From a virus, in the IMG/VR virus record IMGVR_UViG_3300036766_000790, positions 1 through 22,586 of that record: a DNA stretch of 22,586 nucleotides; one strand, written 5' to 3'. Shown here in pieces: positions 12,948 through 19,322 of this stretch (position 1 is the first letter of the stretch; each line of letters opens with the position of its first letter). Under the pieces are notes generated by a model, which worked only from the letters and a program-made list of their open reading frames with translations, did no database searches and had not been told where the DNA came from. Made by a program: the position numbers and the translations under genes.

Positions 12948-14963
12948 TTACTGCGTCACAGTTTTTATATCGGATTTTTGCTCGGCTTTCTCGTCTTCTT
13001 GGAACATTTTAATCAGTTGAGCTACCTTGTGTAACTGATCTATATCTATGTTAATCAGTTCTTTAGCAGCTTTAATGCGGTCCAATGTGCCCGTGTCGCG
13101 ATCGTGTTGAGCCTGCGCCATACGTTCAACCGCAAGAGCCCTATTTTCTTCCACGCGAGATACTCGCTCGATGCCGAGCCCTTGATTAGCCGCAGCGCGA
13201 GCGTGCATATCCTGAATTTGAGCCTTGAGAAGCTCGATCTGAGTCTGCTGTTGCTGTTGAGCCATCTTAGCTTGCTCTTCCTCTTGTTTTCCAAGAGCCT
13301 CGATGAGATCGTTTTTGTTAGTGAGAGTTGATGTCTGAACAAGGATTGCTGCGGGGACTGGGACTCCGCTCTCTCTGAGTTGAAGTAATTGGCCAAATTC
13401 AAGTTGCCGCTGAGTAGAGGTATTAAGCCCCTCCTCGACAATAGCGTCATATCTACCGAATGCCCGGTTGTAGAACTCCGGAGTGGGTTCTTCCTTGATA
13501 ATACGCTTTACCTTGCCAGGAGTCCAATTTGCTTGCATGAGGTCGATCTCTAGCTGGCCTAGAAGCTTTGTGGCAAAGTCCAGGTTATCGAACAGGCCTT
13601 GGAGCGTCGTGAGGCCTGCTCCCTGACGGAGCATAGAGAGAACTCCCGCCTTATCATCTTGTGCAGAACCTAGAAGCTCCTCATTTACACCGGAGATCTG
13701 CTGGATCTCCTGGCCTAGAAGCTCGCTCAACTGGATCATAGAGGGAGGGATCTGCGCAGGCATGATCTTCTGTATATCTGTGGCGATATTCGCATTTGCC
13801 TTTAGAGCAAGTCCACGACCTTGGCCTTCCAGGAAGACATCCTTAGGATTGACTAGGGCATTTTCCTTATAGATCCATCCAGAATTTACCTGTGACTCAA
13901 GGATGTCTAACTCAATAATGCGACGACGATTATAGAGATACTGAGCATCACGAATGCCTCGCACAACGCCCTGAACGCGCCAGGGGAAATACGGGATCTC
14001 AGGCTGGTAATAAGCCCAAACAGGCACAAAAGGATAGCGATCAATGCCAAGGGGATTAGGCCCATGATACATCACTCGTCCTTGAACAACGATTGCCAAC
14101 TTGACCGTAGGTACGTCTTGGTCCAAGACCATGATGTTTGGATACATTCTATTAAATTCTGCCAGATCTTCATCTTGTCCTTTCCATTCCATTGTTTCGC
14201 CTGTCTGCGTATCGCATAACACCTTTTGCTTACGCATCGACAGGTACCAGAACTCATCATAGATGAGTAAATCTTGCATGCCATAATTGTAGGACTCTGG
14301 CATGAACTGAAATTTGCCGTCGCGATTGCCCCAGCCGCGCATATCTTGGATATCTTGCGAGCGGCCAGGAAGAAGCGCTTTTACCTGCTCGCGAGAGACA
14401 TACTTACGAGTCCAGACCGAATTGCAGTCGGACATATCCATCTTTTTGAAATAGGGATCTATAAGGTATCCATTGTAGGAAACGTTGTCTACGCAAATAT
14501 CCCCGTTGACGGGGTCTTTGCGGTAGTCCATCCAGACAGAGAGAAGGTTCATGCCGGAACAGACAGCGCCTCCGAAAGCATCACTAATCGTTTGCAGCGC
14601 GCCGCCATGCTCGTTTACGTGGAAGAGGCATTTGGTGAACTGGTCGGCCGTCTGCTGGGCGCTGCCTTCGATCGGGGTACAGAGGATGGACTTGCGGTGC
14701 TGCCTCTGATAACCGGTGATCATGCTGTGCACACGTCTTATCCGGTTAAAACTAAACTGGCGCTTACGGAATGCCGGCAAGTTGCCGTAGATATCGTTAT
14801 ACATGCTCTGATCACCAGCCAAGAAACGATTGTCTATGTCCGCCTCTGACCAAAACGACTGGTTGATCTGGATGTTTTTTGCGTATGTATAGTCCATCAA
14901 CTTAAGTATGTTATGGTCATTGTCCACGTAGAAGGACTCGGTCAGCTGAGGGAACATTGTCAT
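12948..14963 (-). CDS. Portal protein (P22-type)
   Basis: The product has 671 residues. Motifs of the P22-like portal class include the N-terminal AFRKRQFSFNRIRRVHSMITGY (residues 64-85), RYPFVPVWAYYQPE (309-322), VRGIRDAQYLYNRRRIIELDILE (334-356) and the highly conserved SGVNEELLGSAQDDKAGVLSMLRQGAG (424-450). A Gln/Glu-rich coiled coil (EEEQAKMAQQQQQTQIELL, 561-579) and a helical C-terminus would form the barrel region. It forms the dodecameric DNA channel at one capsid vertex and docks the terminase and adaptor. The start at 14963 has AGGAA upstream. Residues 409-466 have a recoded duplicate in the plus-strand island at 15505-15678. Confidence 0.9.
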   Translation of the reverse strand: MTMFPQLTESFYVDNDHNILKLMDYTYAKNIQINQSFWSEADIDNRFLAGDQSMYNDIYGNLPAFRKRQFSFNRIRRVHSMITGYQRQHRKSILCTPIEGSAQQTADQFTKCLFHVNEHGGALQTISDAFGGAVCSGMNLLSVWMDYRKDPVNGDICVDNVSYNGYLIDPYFKKMDMSDCNSVWTRKYVSREQVKALLPGRSQDIQDMRGWGNRDGKFQFMPESYNYGMQDLLIYDEFWYLSMRKQKVLCDTQTGETMEWKGQDEDLAEFNRMYPNIMVLDQDVPTVKLAIVVQGRVMYHGPNPLGIDRYPFVPVWAYYQPEIPYFPWRVQGVVRGIRDAQYLYNRRRIIELDILESQVNSGWIYKENALVNPKDVFLEGQGRGLALKANANIATDIQKIMPAQIPPSMIQLSELLGQEIQQISGVNEELLGSAQDDKAGVLSMLRQGAGLTTLQGLFDNLDFATKLLGQLEIDLMQANWTPGKVKRIIKEEPTPEFYNRAFGRYDAIVEEGLNTSTQRQLEFGQLLQLRESGVPVPAAILVQTSTLTNKNDLIEALGKQEEEQAKMAQQQQQTQIELLKAQIQDMHARAAANQGLGIERVSRVEENRALAVERMAQAQHDRDTGTLDRIKAAKELINIDIDQLHKVAQLIKMFQEDEKAEQKSDIKTVTQ

Positions 14964-14979
14964 GGGGCATTTCCTACTA

Positions 14980-14997
14980 GTAAAGTATTTGCTTTAC
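14980..14997. promoter_or_regulatory. Inverted-repeat operator candidate upstream of the portal gene
   Basis: GTAAAG and CTTTAC are separated by 6 nt (TATTTG). It lies 17 nt upstream of the portal ATG. The half-site also occurs in the palindrome upstream of the repressor-like gene (20764-20777), in the opposite arrangement, so the same regulator could act at both. The remaining portion of the gap 14998-15067 shows no gene. Confidence 0.35.
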
Positions 14998-15061
14998 AAT
15001 AACCTTTCGCCGGAATCCACACAATAAATGTGCACTTAGATATCCTAGGTATGGTAGAAAG

Positions 15062-15120
15062 AGAGCCGTGAACAGTTTTCCTCAACAAATGATCTTTTCC
15101 ATACTTTGCTTCGCGGCTCT
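15062..15120. repeat. 11-bp inverted repeat (hairpin with 37-nt loop)
   Basis: AGAGCCGTGAA (15062-15072) pairs with TTCGCGGCTCT (15110-15120) with a single wobble. It overlaps the start of a possible small membrane peptide and could act as a translational switch or a small structured RNA in the gap between portal and accessory island. Confidence 0.4.
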
Positions 15121-15154
15121 TTACGGTGTGCAATGCCTATGGATGGGAGTATGA
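15068..15154 (+). CDS. Possible 28-residue membrane peptide
   Basis: A GTG at 15068 opens a frame encoding MNSFPQQMIFSILCFAALYG and VQCLWMGV, a single hydrophobic segment. The ribosome site is weak (GAGAG close to the start). A second overlapping frame at 15162-15230 (MLVCFIASVSYTAYSEVKEWGW) also starts hydrophobic, like a small lipoprotein or signal sequence. Two tiny membrane-type frames in a row would fit a lysis or exclusion gene pair, but the length and weak start make this uncertain. Confidence 0.25.
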   Translation: MNSFPQQMIFSILCFAALYGVQCLWMGV

Positions 15155-15217
15155 GAGGGGTATGCTTGTCTGCTTTATCGCGAGCGTATCCTATACTGCG
15201 TACAGCGAGGTGAAGGA

Positions 15218-15508
15218 ATGGGGATGGTGAAAAAACCTAATATCGACACGAAGATTTTCAAGAGAGACGATCTCCCAGATCATGTGCTCGAGGAGATCAA
15301 TATTCTCACGGATGAGATTTTAAAGGTGGTTGTACCTACTTTGAAAAATGCGAACTCCATGAATAACGCGATGGCCTCCCTCACGTGGATCCTCTCACTA
15401 ATCGTTAAAAACTTCGTCGCGGAGGCTCACCAGCAAAAAACAGCTCTGAGGACTGCAGAGACTATCTTGAAGAACCTCGAAGAAATCGAACCCATTAGAA
15501 GAATATGA
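15218..15508 (+). CDS. Hypothetical protein, 3' end altered by an insertion
   Basis: The product has 96 residues (MGMVKKPNIDTKIFKRDDLP...) and is helical (ASLTWILSLIVKNFVAEAHQ, then TALRTAETILKNLEEIEPIRRI). GAGGTG lies 5 nt before the ATG at 15218; a second ATG at 15224 has AAGGA upstream and is equally likely. The last codons lie in the 26-bp direct repeat that borders the captured portal fragment. Without the insertion the protein would end ...EPIRRNG and its stop would overlap the ATG of the next gene (ATGGATAG). The insertion changes the end to ...EPIRRI. Function is unknown. Confidence 0.65.
   Translation: MGMVKKPNIDTKIFKRDDLPDHVLEEINILTDEILKVVVPTLKNANSMNNAMASLTWILSLIVKNFVAEAHQQKTALRTAETILKNLEEIEPIRRI
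15478..15503. repeat. 26-bp direct repeat flanking the portal fragment, left copy
   Basis: The same 26 bases occur at 15674-15699 and bracket the 170-bp portal-derived segment. The repeat belongs to the end of the upstream gene, so it looks like a target-site duplication or a template-switch footprint left when the fragment entered. Confidence 0.9.
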
Positions 15509-15846
15509 TTCAGCTTAGTGAACTCCTTGGTCAAGAGATCCAGCAGATCTCCGGAGTCAACGAAGAGCTATTAGGATCGGCTCAAGATGATAAAGCGGGT
15601 ATTTTGTCCATGCTTCGTCAAGGAGCTGGTCTGACTACTCTTCAAGGATTGTTTGATAATCTTGATTTTGCCACGAAGAAATCGAACCCATTAGAAGAAA
15701 TGGATAGAGGCTACCATCTAAATCGCGTGATGAAAAAATGTCCCGATTGCGGAGCCGATGTCGGAGAGACCCACAAAGATGGATGCGATAGACCTTTATG
15801 CTCCTTTTGCGAGGAGCCTAGAGCGTCTTGCGAATGCGAGGAGTGA
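15505..15846 (+). CDS. Chimeric ORF: captured portal segment fused to a zinc-ribbon protein
   Basis: The frame encodes 113 residues. Residues 1-58 equal portal residues 409-466 with one change (Val441 to Ile), yet by eye about 39 of 174 bases differ, nearly all at silent positions. Residues 59-65 come from the 26-bp repeat and residues 66-113 are the native small protein (MDRGYHLNRVMKKCPDCGAD...), which has Cys pairs C-P-D-C, C-S-F-C and C-E-C likely to bind zinc. The native start would be the ATG at 15700 or the one at 15730. The ATG at 15505 overlaps the stop of the upstream gene (ATATGA), so the fusion could be translated by coupling. A free portal segment could interfere with portal assembly; this is conjecture. 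Confidence 0.6.
   Translation: MIQLSELLGQEIQQISGVNEELLGSAQDDKAGILSMLRQGAGLTTLQGLFDNLDFATKKSNPLEEMDRGYHLNRVMKKCPDCGADVGETHKDGCDRPLCSFCEEPRASCECEE
15674..15699. repeat. 26-bp direct repeat flanking the portal fragment, right copy
   Basis: This copy is identical to 15478-15503 over 26 bp and is followed at once by the ATG of the zinc-ribbon gene (15700). In the fusion frame it is read as KKSNPLEE. Confidence 0.9.
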
Positions 15847-16001
15847 TGAAAGAAGATCATGACACCCACAAGAAAAAGTATTCGGAGCACTGGGACGCCT
15901 GGTACTGCGAAACATGCAACGAATGGCTCGAAGAGAATTGCGGTCAGATCAAATGCGAATTCTGCGCTATGCGCCCCGAGAAACCTAACAAAACAAAATG
16001 A
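15846..16001 (+). CDS. Small zinc-ribbon-like protein
   Basis: The product has 51 residues: MKEDHDTHKKKYSEHWDAWY, then CETCNEWLEENCGQIKCEFC and AMRPEKPNKTK. The two C-x-x-C pairs (21/24 and 37/40) are spaced as in a zinc ribbon. Its ATG overlaps the stop of the previous gene by one base (TGATG), so the small Cys-rich genes are translated together. Possibly a transcription or nucleic-acid-binding accessory factor; no family is recognised. Confidence 0.65.
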   Translation: MKEDHDTHKKKYSEHWDAWYCETCNEWLEENCGQIKCEFCAMRPEKPNKTK

Positions 16002-16023
16002 TTAATAAAGGAATTAAGTTATT

Positions 16024-16176
16024 ATGGAATGTATTGTTTACGAAATTCAAATGGACAGAGAATTCTTTTTAGACAAAATCATTCTGTTCCTCGAATATGG
16101 TGAGGCAACACAAGAAGAGATCCGGTACGTGATCACTGGCCTAGAACAACGTATGGCGCCATCGTCCAGCGGTTAA
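16024..16176 (+). CDS. Possible small protein overlapping tRNA-Glu
   Basis: The frame encodes 50 residues (MECIVYEIQMDREFFLDKII...QEEIRYVITGLEQRMAPSSSG). The first 44 or so look protein-like and helical, while the last codons lie inside the tRNA gene, so the 3' end is probably accidental or the tRNA arrived in the tail of the gene. An AAGGA lies about 11 nt upstream. Function is unknown. Confidence 0.45.
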   Translation: MECIVYEIQMDREFFLDKIILFLEYGEATQEEIRYVITGLEQRMAPSSSG

Positions 16177-16226
16177 GACCCCCGCCTTTCTAGCGGAGAA
16201 CCCCAGTTCGATTCTGGGTGGCGCCA
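16155..16226 (+). tRNA. tRNA-Glu (anticodon TTC)
   Basis: The cloverleaf is complete: acceptor GGCGCCA with TGGCGCC, D-arm with AGCGGTTAA, anticodon loop CTTTCTA between CCCGC and GCGGA (outer pair C/A mismatched), T-arm CCCAG-TTCGATT-CTGGG and discriminator A. No CCA is encoded. Phage tRNAs supplement host decoding or replace tRNAs cut by host defences. Confidence 0.9.
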
Positions 16227-16230
16227 ACAA

Positions 16231-16302
16231 CCCTTGGTAGCTCACCGGTAGAGCGCTTGACTGATAACCAAGCGGCAGCTGGTTCAATTCCAGCCTAAGG
16301 GA
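16231..16302 (+). tRNA. tRNA-Ile (anticodon GAT)
   Basis: Acceptor CCCTTGG pairs with CTAAGGG (one G.U), D-stem GCTC/GAGC, anticodon loop CTGATAA on a CTTGA/CCAAG stem with the inner A/C mismatch, T-arm GCTGG-TTCAATT-CCAGC, discriminator A. It starts 4 nt after tRNA-Glu and lacks an encoded CCA. The two are very likely cotranscribed and processed. Confidence 0.88.
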
Positions 16303-16307
16303 TATAC

Positions 16308-16330
16308 GTACGAAAACCGTATTTTCGTAC
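16308..16330. repeat. 9-bp hairpin after the tRNA pair
   Basis: GTACGAAAA and TTTTCGTAC flank a 5-nt loop (CCGTA). It follows tRNA-Ile by 5 nt and may mark the transcript 3' end or a processing site, although no T-run follows it. Confidence 0.55.
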
Positions 16331-16385
16331 ACATGCCTTGTAAAGCAACCAAAACGCATACATTTTTGCCCTGTATTACGACCAT

Positions 16386-16465
16386 TTTACCGGTAACGCA
16401 GTAAAATTACGGATTATTGTACGATTCGATGGAATTATGCATGATTTTACTGCGTTACCGGTAAA
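16386..16465. repeat. 22-bp perfect inverted repeat with 36-nt spacer
   Basis: The arms at 16386-16407 and 16444-16465 are exact reverse complements, centred on an ACCGGT core in each arm. It lies in the gap between tRNA-Ile and the 3' end of the large terminase gene (stop at 16477). It is longer than a usual terminator and lacks a T-run. It could be a convergent-transcript barrier, a protein-binding or recombination site, or a replication element; nothing decides between these. Confidence 0.85.
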
Positions 16466-16476
16466 TAACCAAAAAT

Positions 16477-18237
16477 TTAGAACGATGACCCATATGATTG
16501 AGGATCTTGGAAGAACCTTGGAAGAACCTTCCCATGTCCCCTTGACTCTGAATAAGCACGTTCAATATCTTGAGGAGATAGCGGAACGCCTGCACTCTCG
16601 AAGAAATGAGAAAAAATTGCATAACGAAGGGCGTCGCAGTTCTTAGTTATAATGCCATTTGCAACCATTGTCCCGTTTATTTTTGAGGCGAGACAGTAAA
16701 CATCTTCAAGGCCCCCTCTCTTTATCGACCTTATTTTTACGCCAAGAGGCTCGCTTAGAGCAGGATTTTCCACAGAATCTTCCTTTCGCATATTTATAGA
16801 GCAGTTGGTGGGACATGTATATACTACATCGCAAAGCGTCAATTGCTGCAGCTGGAATAGACCTCTCTGCGTCATCACCCGATGATCACCCGTAGCACGC
16901 AATACCTTTCCATCCTCCAATTCAAGTTCATAGATCTCGGCATTTTTTCTTGTTAAACAAGCGTTTAATCCTAAGTCACTTTCAATTTTATTTGTCTGTA
17001 GATTGTAATTTATCAATCCAAAGTGAAAGAATTCCGGAAAATGTATATCAGAAATAGGAACCTCACCGAATGAGAGAAGAATTTTTGTATCCCCCGTCAC
17101 ACAGGCGTGATCATTCTCCTTCAGAGGACGGTCAACACCCAGCTTATTGCTCTTCGGATCCCATACATAGCTCTGAAATTGAGCAACTGTATTCTTGCAT
17201 TGCCGGCATATCTTCAAGGTACCCTGAGTTAGATGCTGAGCTACTAGACGTATACCGTCTAGCACTTCGTTTTTTGCCTCGAACAAGCTGTCAATGTTAC
17301 GCTTGCCTAACTCTAGACGAAAGGATGCGGCGGAAGGGTCGATATATATGGCTTTGATCGGCTTCCACTTTAGGAATAGCTCCAAATCATTCGCGTACTC
17401 GTAATCGGTCTTCTGCCTCTGAGAGATCTTGGAGTCGAAGTAGTACTCGCTCTCCACCCACATGTTAGGCCAATGGTCATAGTTAATGCCTATGAGCACA
17501 CACGCGAAAGCATTAGAGGTTCCATAATCTATGCCTGCGATATAGTGAGTGGCTGGATGCGTTGGATAGTCGATGCAGTGGATTGAGGGATCGAAGAAGT
17601 CGTATACAGCCCCTTCAGCCTGCACCCACTTACCTTCGATGAACCGTTGATACCATAAACCGGAGTACTCTTGTTTGATCTGCTTGACGAATTCCCCGCT
17701 GAGGCTGGGGTTGTCCTCTATCTTAAACTCCCAGGTGAGGAGATCCAGGTCGGCGGCCCTATCGAGAAAGTCGCGTCTGAGCCAATGGTACGGGCTGTCT
17801 GGGTTTGTTGTGGCGAAAAGCTTGGCACCGGGGAGCGAGAGCCTGCTCAAGAGCATTTTGAAAAACGTCTCTGGGAGGAGTGTGGCTTCATCGATGTAAG
17901 CGCCTACAAAGGTACTTCCCCTTATCTTCCCTTCCGAGCGAGCATCGTTGGCGCTTACGACGTAGATTTTGCGCCCTAAAATCTCCATTTCCTGCTTGCC
18001 GATGTAGTATTTAACAAAATCGCCCAGTATATCTCTCATAGGATCGATTATATTGCGTGCGATAGTGTGGTTGGTGCGCCCCACCACTAGAAGCGGTCCT
18101 GGAGGCCCGAAACGGCAAAAATGGAGAAACCGCCATAAAGCAGCGTAAGACTTGCCAGATCGCACCGCTCCCTGCCATATATTGATACGAGCCTCGGCCT
18201 CTCGTATAGAGCGGACCTGTTTTTCCGACATATCCAT
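16477..18237 (-). CDS. Terminase large subunit with an in-frame intein
   Basis: The frame encodes 586 residues; without the intein (379-533) the mature protein has 431. The ATPase domain shows Walker A GAVRSGKS (23-30), Walker B VGAYIDEAT (111-119) and the coupling motif ATTNPDSP (142-149). The nuclease domain shows AGIDYGTSNA (234-243), AIYIDPSA (296-303) and the last metal-ligand motif DHA/CDALRY, which is split by the intein. The enzyme packages and cuts DNA at the portal. The start Met1 lacks a strong ribosome site; Met3 is possible. It sits downstream of the small subunit with a 218-nt gap. Nuclease activity needs intein removal, because the intein lies directly between the conserved His-Ala and Cys-Asp. 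Confidence 0.92.
   Translation of the reverse strand: MDMSEKQVRSIREAEARINIWQGAVRSGKSYAALWRFLHFCRFGPPGPLLVVGRTNHTIARNIIDPMRDILGDFVKYYIGKQEMEILGRKIYVVSANDARSEGKIRGSTFVGAYIDEATLLPETFFKMLLSRLSLPGAKLFATTNPDSPYHWLRRDFLDRAADLDLLTWEFKIEDNPSLSGEFVKQIKQEYSGLWYQRFIEGKWVQAEGAVYDFFDPSIHCIDYPTHPATHYIAGIDYGTSNAFACVLIGINYDHWPNMWVESEYYFDSKISQRQKTDYEYANDLELFLKWKPIKAIYIDPSAASFRLELGKRNIDSLFEAKNEVLDGIRLVAQHLTQGTLKICRQCKNTVAQFQSYVWDPKSNKLGVDRPLKENDHACVTGDTKILLSFGEVPISDIHFPEFFHFGLINYNLQTNKIESDLGLNACLTRKNAEIYELELEDGKVLRATGDHRVMTQRGLFQLQQLTLCDVVYTCPTNCSINMRKEDSVENPALSEPLGVKIRSIKRGGLEDVYCLASKINGTMVANGIITKNCDALRYAIFSHFFESAGVPLSPQDIERAYSESRGHGKVLPRFFQDPQSYGSSF
16639..17103 (-). other. Mini-intein in the terminase nuclease motif (155 residues)
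   Basis: The intein starts at Cys379 (block A CVTGDTKILL), has block B around ATGDHRVMT with the T-x-x-H residues (Thr449, His452), block F near EDVYCLAS and block G VANGIITKN, ending at Asn533 followed by Cys534 of the C-extein. No endonuclease domain fits between blocks B and F, so it is a mini-intein that cannot home by itself. The penultimate residue is Lys532 in place of the usual His, which in many inteins helps Asn cyclisation; some natural inteins lack it and still splice. Boundaries follow from DHA/CDALRY continuity. Confidence 0.9.
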
Positions 18238-18270
18238 GTTTATTCTTTTACTGGAATAGGAGTATTTCCT

Positions 18271-18414
18271 TTAAATACAGAAAGGATCCGGTAATGCATG
18301 CCAGTGGGTAACGTCTATACATGGATGGTCATACATTTTTGGATAATATTGCTTAAAAACGTCGTACCTTTTTGATAAAGTGCCAAAAACGCCCCCCCCC
18401 ACCTCCACGTTCAT
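18271..18414 (-). CDS. Possible 47-residue protein with a DUF551-like end
   Basis: The frame between the terminase genes reads MNVEVGGGVFGTLSKRYDVF, then KQYYPKMYDHPCIDVTHWHA and LPDPFCI. The ending D-V-T-H-W-x-x-L-P-D-P resembles the DUF551 C-terminus also present in the plus-strand gene at 11169-11402. The Gly run is coded by a tract of nine G (18392-18400), a possible slippage site. The ribosome site is poor. It may be a remnant of a longer gene. Confidence 0.35.
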   Translation of the reverse strand: MNVEVGGGVFGTLSKRYDVFKQYYPKMYDHPCIDVTHWHALPDPFCI

Positions 18415-18455
18415 TCATAACGTAGCACGTGCAGTCTTTTTCTGGTTTTTGTTTT

Positions 18456-18872
18456 TTATGAGGAGACTGGAGGCTTGATGATATTCAGAGTGGCATCGAA
18501 CTGCTCCGGAACTGCTGAAGCTTCCTTCTTCTCTTTGTCCCAATGGAACATGTTCCTCATGATCGTAGCCCAGGTATGTGGAGAAGTATTACCTTTAATT
18601 TCCCCTAAACTAAGTTTCTTTCCTCTTTCGAACCATAGTTTATAAGATGAACTATGTGACTTATCTTTCAAGAAGGACTGAAACTCCACAGGATTCTTTT
18701 CTATATAACGATCCATTGTTCTCCAACAACAATGGGAAGAGCCATTTTCATAAAACCAGGCTTCTTTTGGATAACCGTCTGCAATATGTTGGCAATAGGA
18801 TTCGTAGGCTTTGCGGCGTTCTTGCGGATCTTTAAGAGCCGTTCCATTGTCATTTCCTAAAAAAGCCGGCAT
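18456..18872 (-). CDS. Probable terminase small subunit
   Basis: The product has 138 residues. The N-terminal half (ERRKAYESYCQHIADGYPKEAWFYENGSSHCCWRTMDRYI) has the predicted helix-turn-helix layout used for recognising the packaging site. The C-terminal half has KLWFERGKKLSLGEIKGNTSPHTWATIMRNMFHWDKEKK, where the S-P-x-T-W-x-x-x-M-R-N-M-F-x-W-D-K pattern matches the oligomerisation end of small terminase proteins. It lies just upstream of the large subunit. Its ATG overlaps the stop of the previous gene (TAATG). Confidence 0.75.
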   Translation of the reverse strand: MPAFLGNDNGTALKDPQERRKAYESYCQHIADGYPKEAWFYENGSSHCCWRTMDRYIEKNPVEFQSFLKDKSHSSSYKLWFERGKKLSLGEIKGNTSPHTWATIMRNMFHWDKEKKEASAVPEQFDATLNIIKPPVSS

Positions 18873-19054
18873 TAGATCTCCATCTTTGCGGAGATGCGGA
18901 CATCGTCCACTTCCCCTTTAAAACAAGCACGGGCTTGGGATACATAATCCGCCAACATGGGTGAATCTTCAGAAAGCGTGAGGGCTTCGTAGACAAGGAA
19001 TTTGTGTGTGTAGGATTGCTCTGAGTTGGATACTTTCACAGAAAGTTCAATCAT
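18872..19054 (-). CDS. Small hypothetical protein
   Basis: The product has 60 residues (MIELSVKVSNSEQSYTHKFL...FKGEVDDVRISAKMEI). Alternating beta strands and a central helix suggest a compact ferredoxin-like or ubiquitin-like fold. Both ends overlap neighbouring genes (ATGA at 19054-19051, TAATG at 18872), so it is translated as part of a tight cluster leading to the small terminase. No function is recognised. Confidence 0.65.
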   Translation of the reverse strand: MIELSVKVSNSEQSYTHKFLVYEALTLSEDSPMLADYVSQARACFKGEVDDVRISAKMEI

Positions 19055-19188
19055 TTGTTCCTTTTCATGAGGGCTTTTTTACCGGCCTCGACTAAGCGGT
19101 CTCTAGCAGCATCTTTAGATAGGACCTTCTTGGTATCCTTCTCTAGACTCTTCTCTTTCTTGATAAGTTTCTTGTACGATTTGTCCAT
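19051..19188 (-). CDS. Small Lys-rich protein
   Basis: The product has 45 residues: MDKSYKKLIKKEKSLEKDTK, then KVLSKDAARDRLVEAGKKAL and MKRNK. It is highly basic and helical with a GGGAG ribosome site 5 nt before the ATG. Its stop overlaps the next start (ATGA). Similar tiny Lys-rich proteins are common in phage genomes and may bind nucleic acid. A 7-bp hairpin (GGGATGG at 19209, CCATCCC at 19226) lies in the upstream leader. Confidence 0.65.
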   Translation of the reverse strand: MDKSYKKLIKKEKSLEKDTKKVLSKDAARDRLVEAGKKALMKRNK

Positions 19189-19306
19189 AGTCTCCCTAGA
19201 CAAGCCATGGGATGGCCTTTTAGTTCCATCCCTACTTGCGCGCTACATGTCTGCACTTCGGGAGTGGCGACGTCGTGCACCCCGCAATTAGGATCTTATA
19301 CGAATA

Positions 19307-19320
19307 AGTATTTATTTTAA
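19307..19320 (-). promoter_or_regulatory. Second copy of the AT-rich TTAAAATAAATACT motif
   Basis: This copy is identical to 12917-12930. It lies 2 nt beyond the stop of the gene at 19323-19517 and upstream of the small-gene/terminase cluster that starts at 19188, with a leader of 118 nt that holds no convincing gene. It is a candidate late-promoter element. Confidence 0.35.
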
Positions 19321-19322
19321 AA

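Noticed and set aside
14274-14849. A 191-residue plus-strand frame
   Set aside because: It lies fully within the portal gene on the other strand; portal motifs are unambiguous and the antisense product shows none.
16141-16359. A 72-residue minus-strand frame over the tRNA genes
   Set aside because: It is the typical spurious frame created by antisense tRNA sequence.
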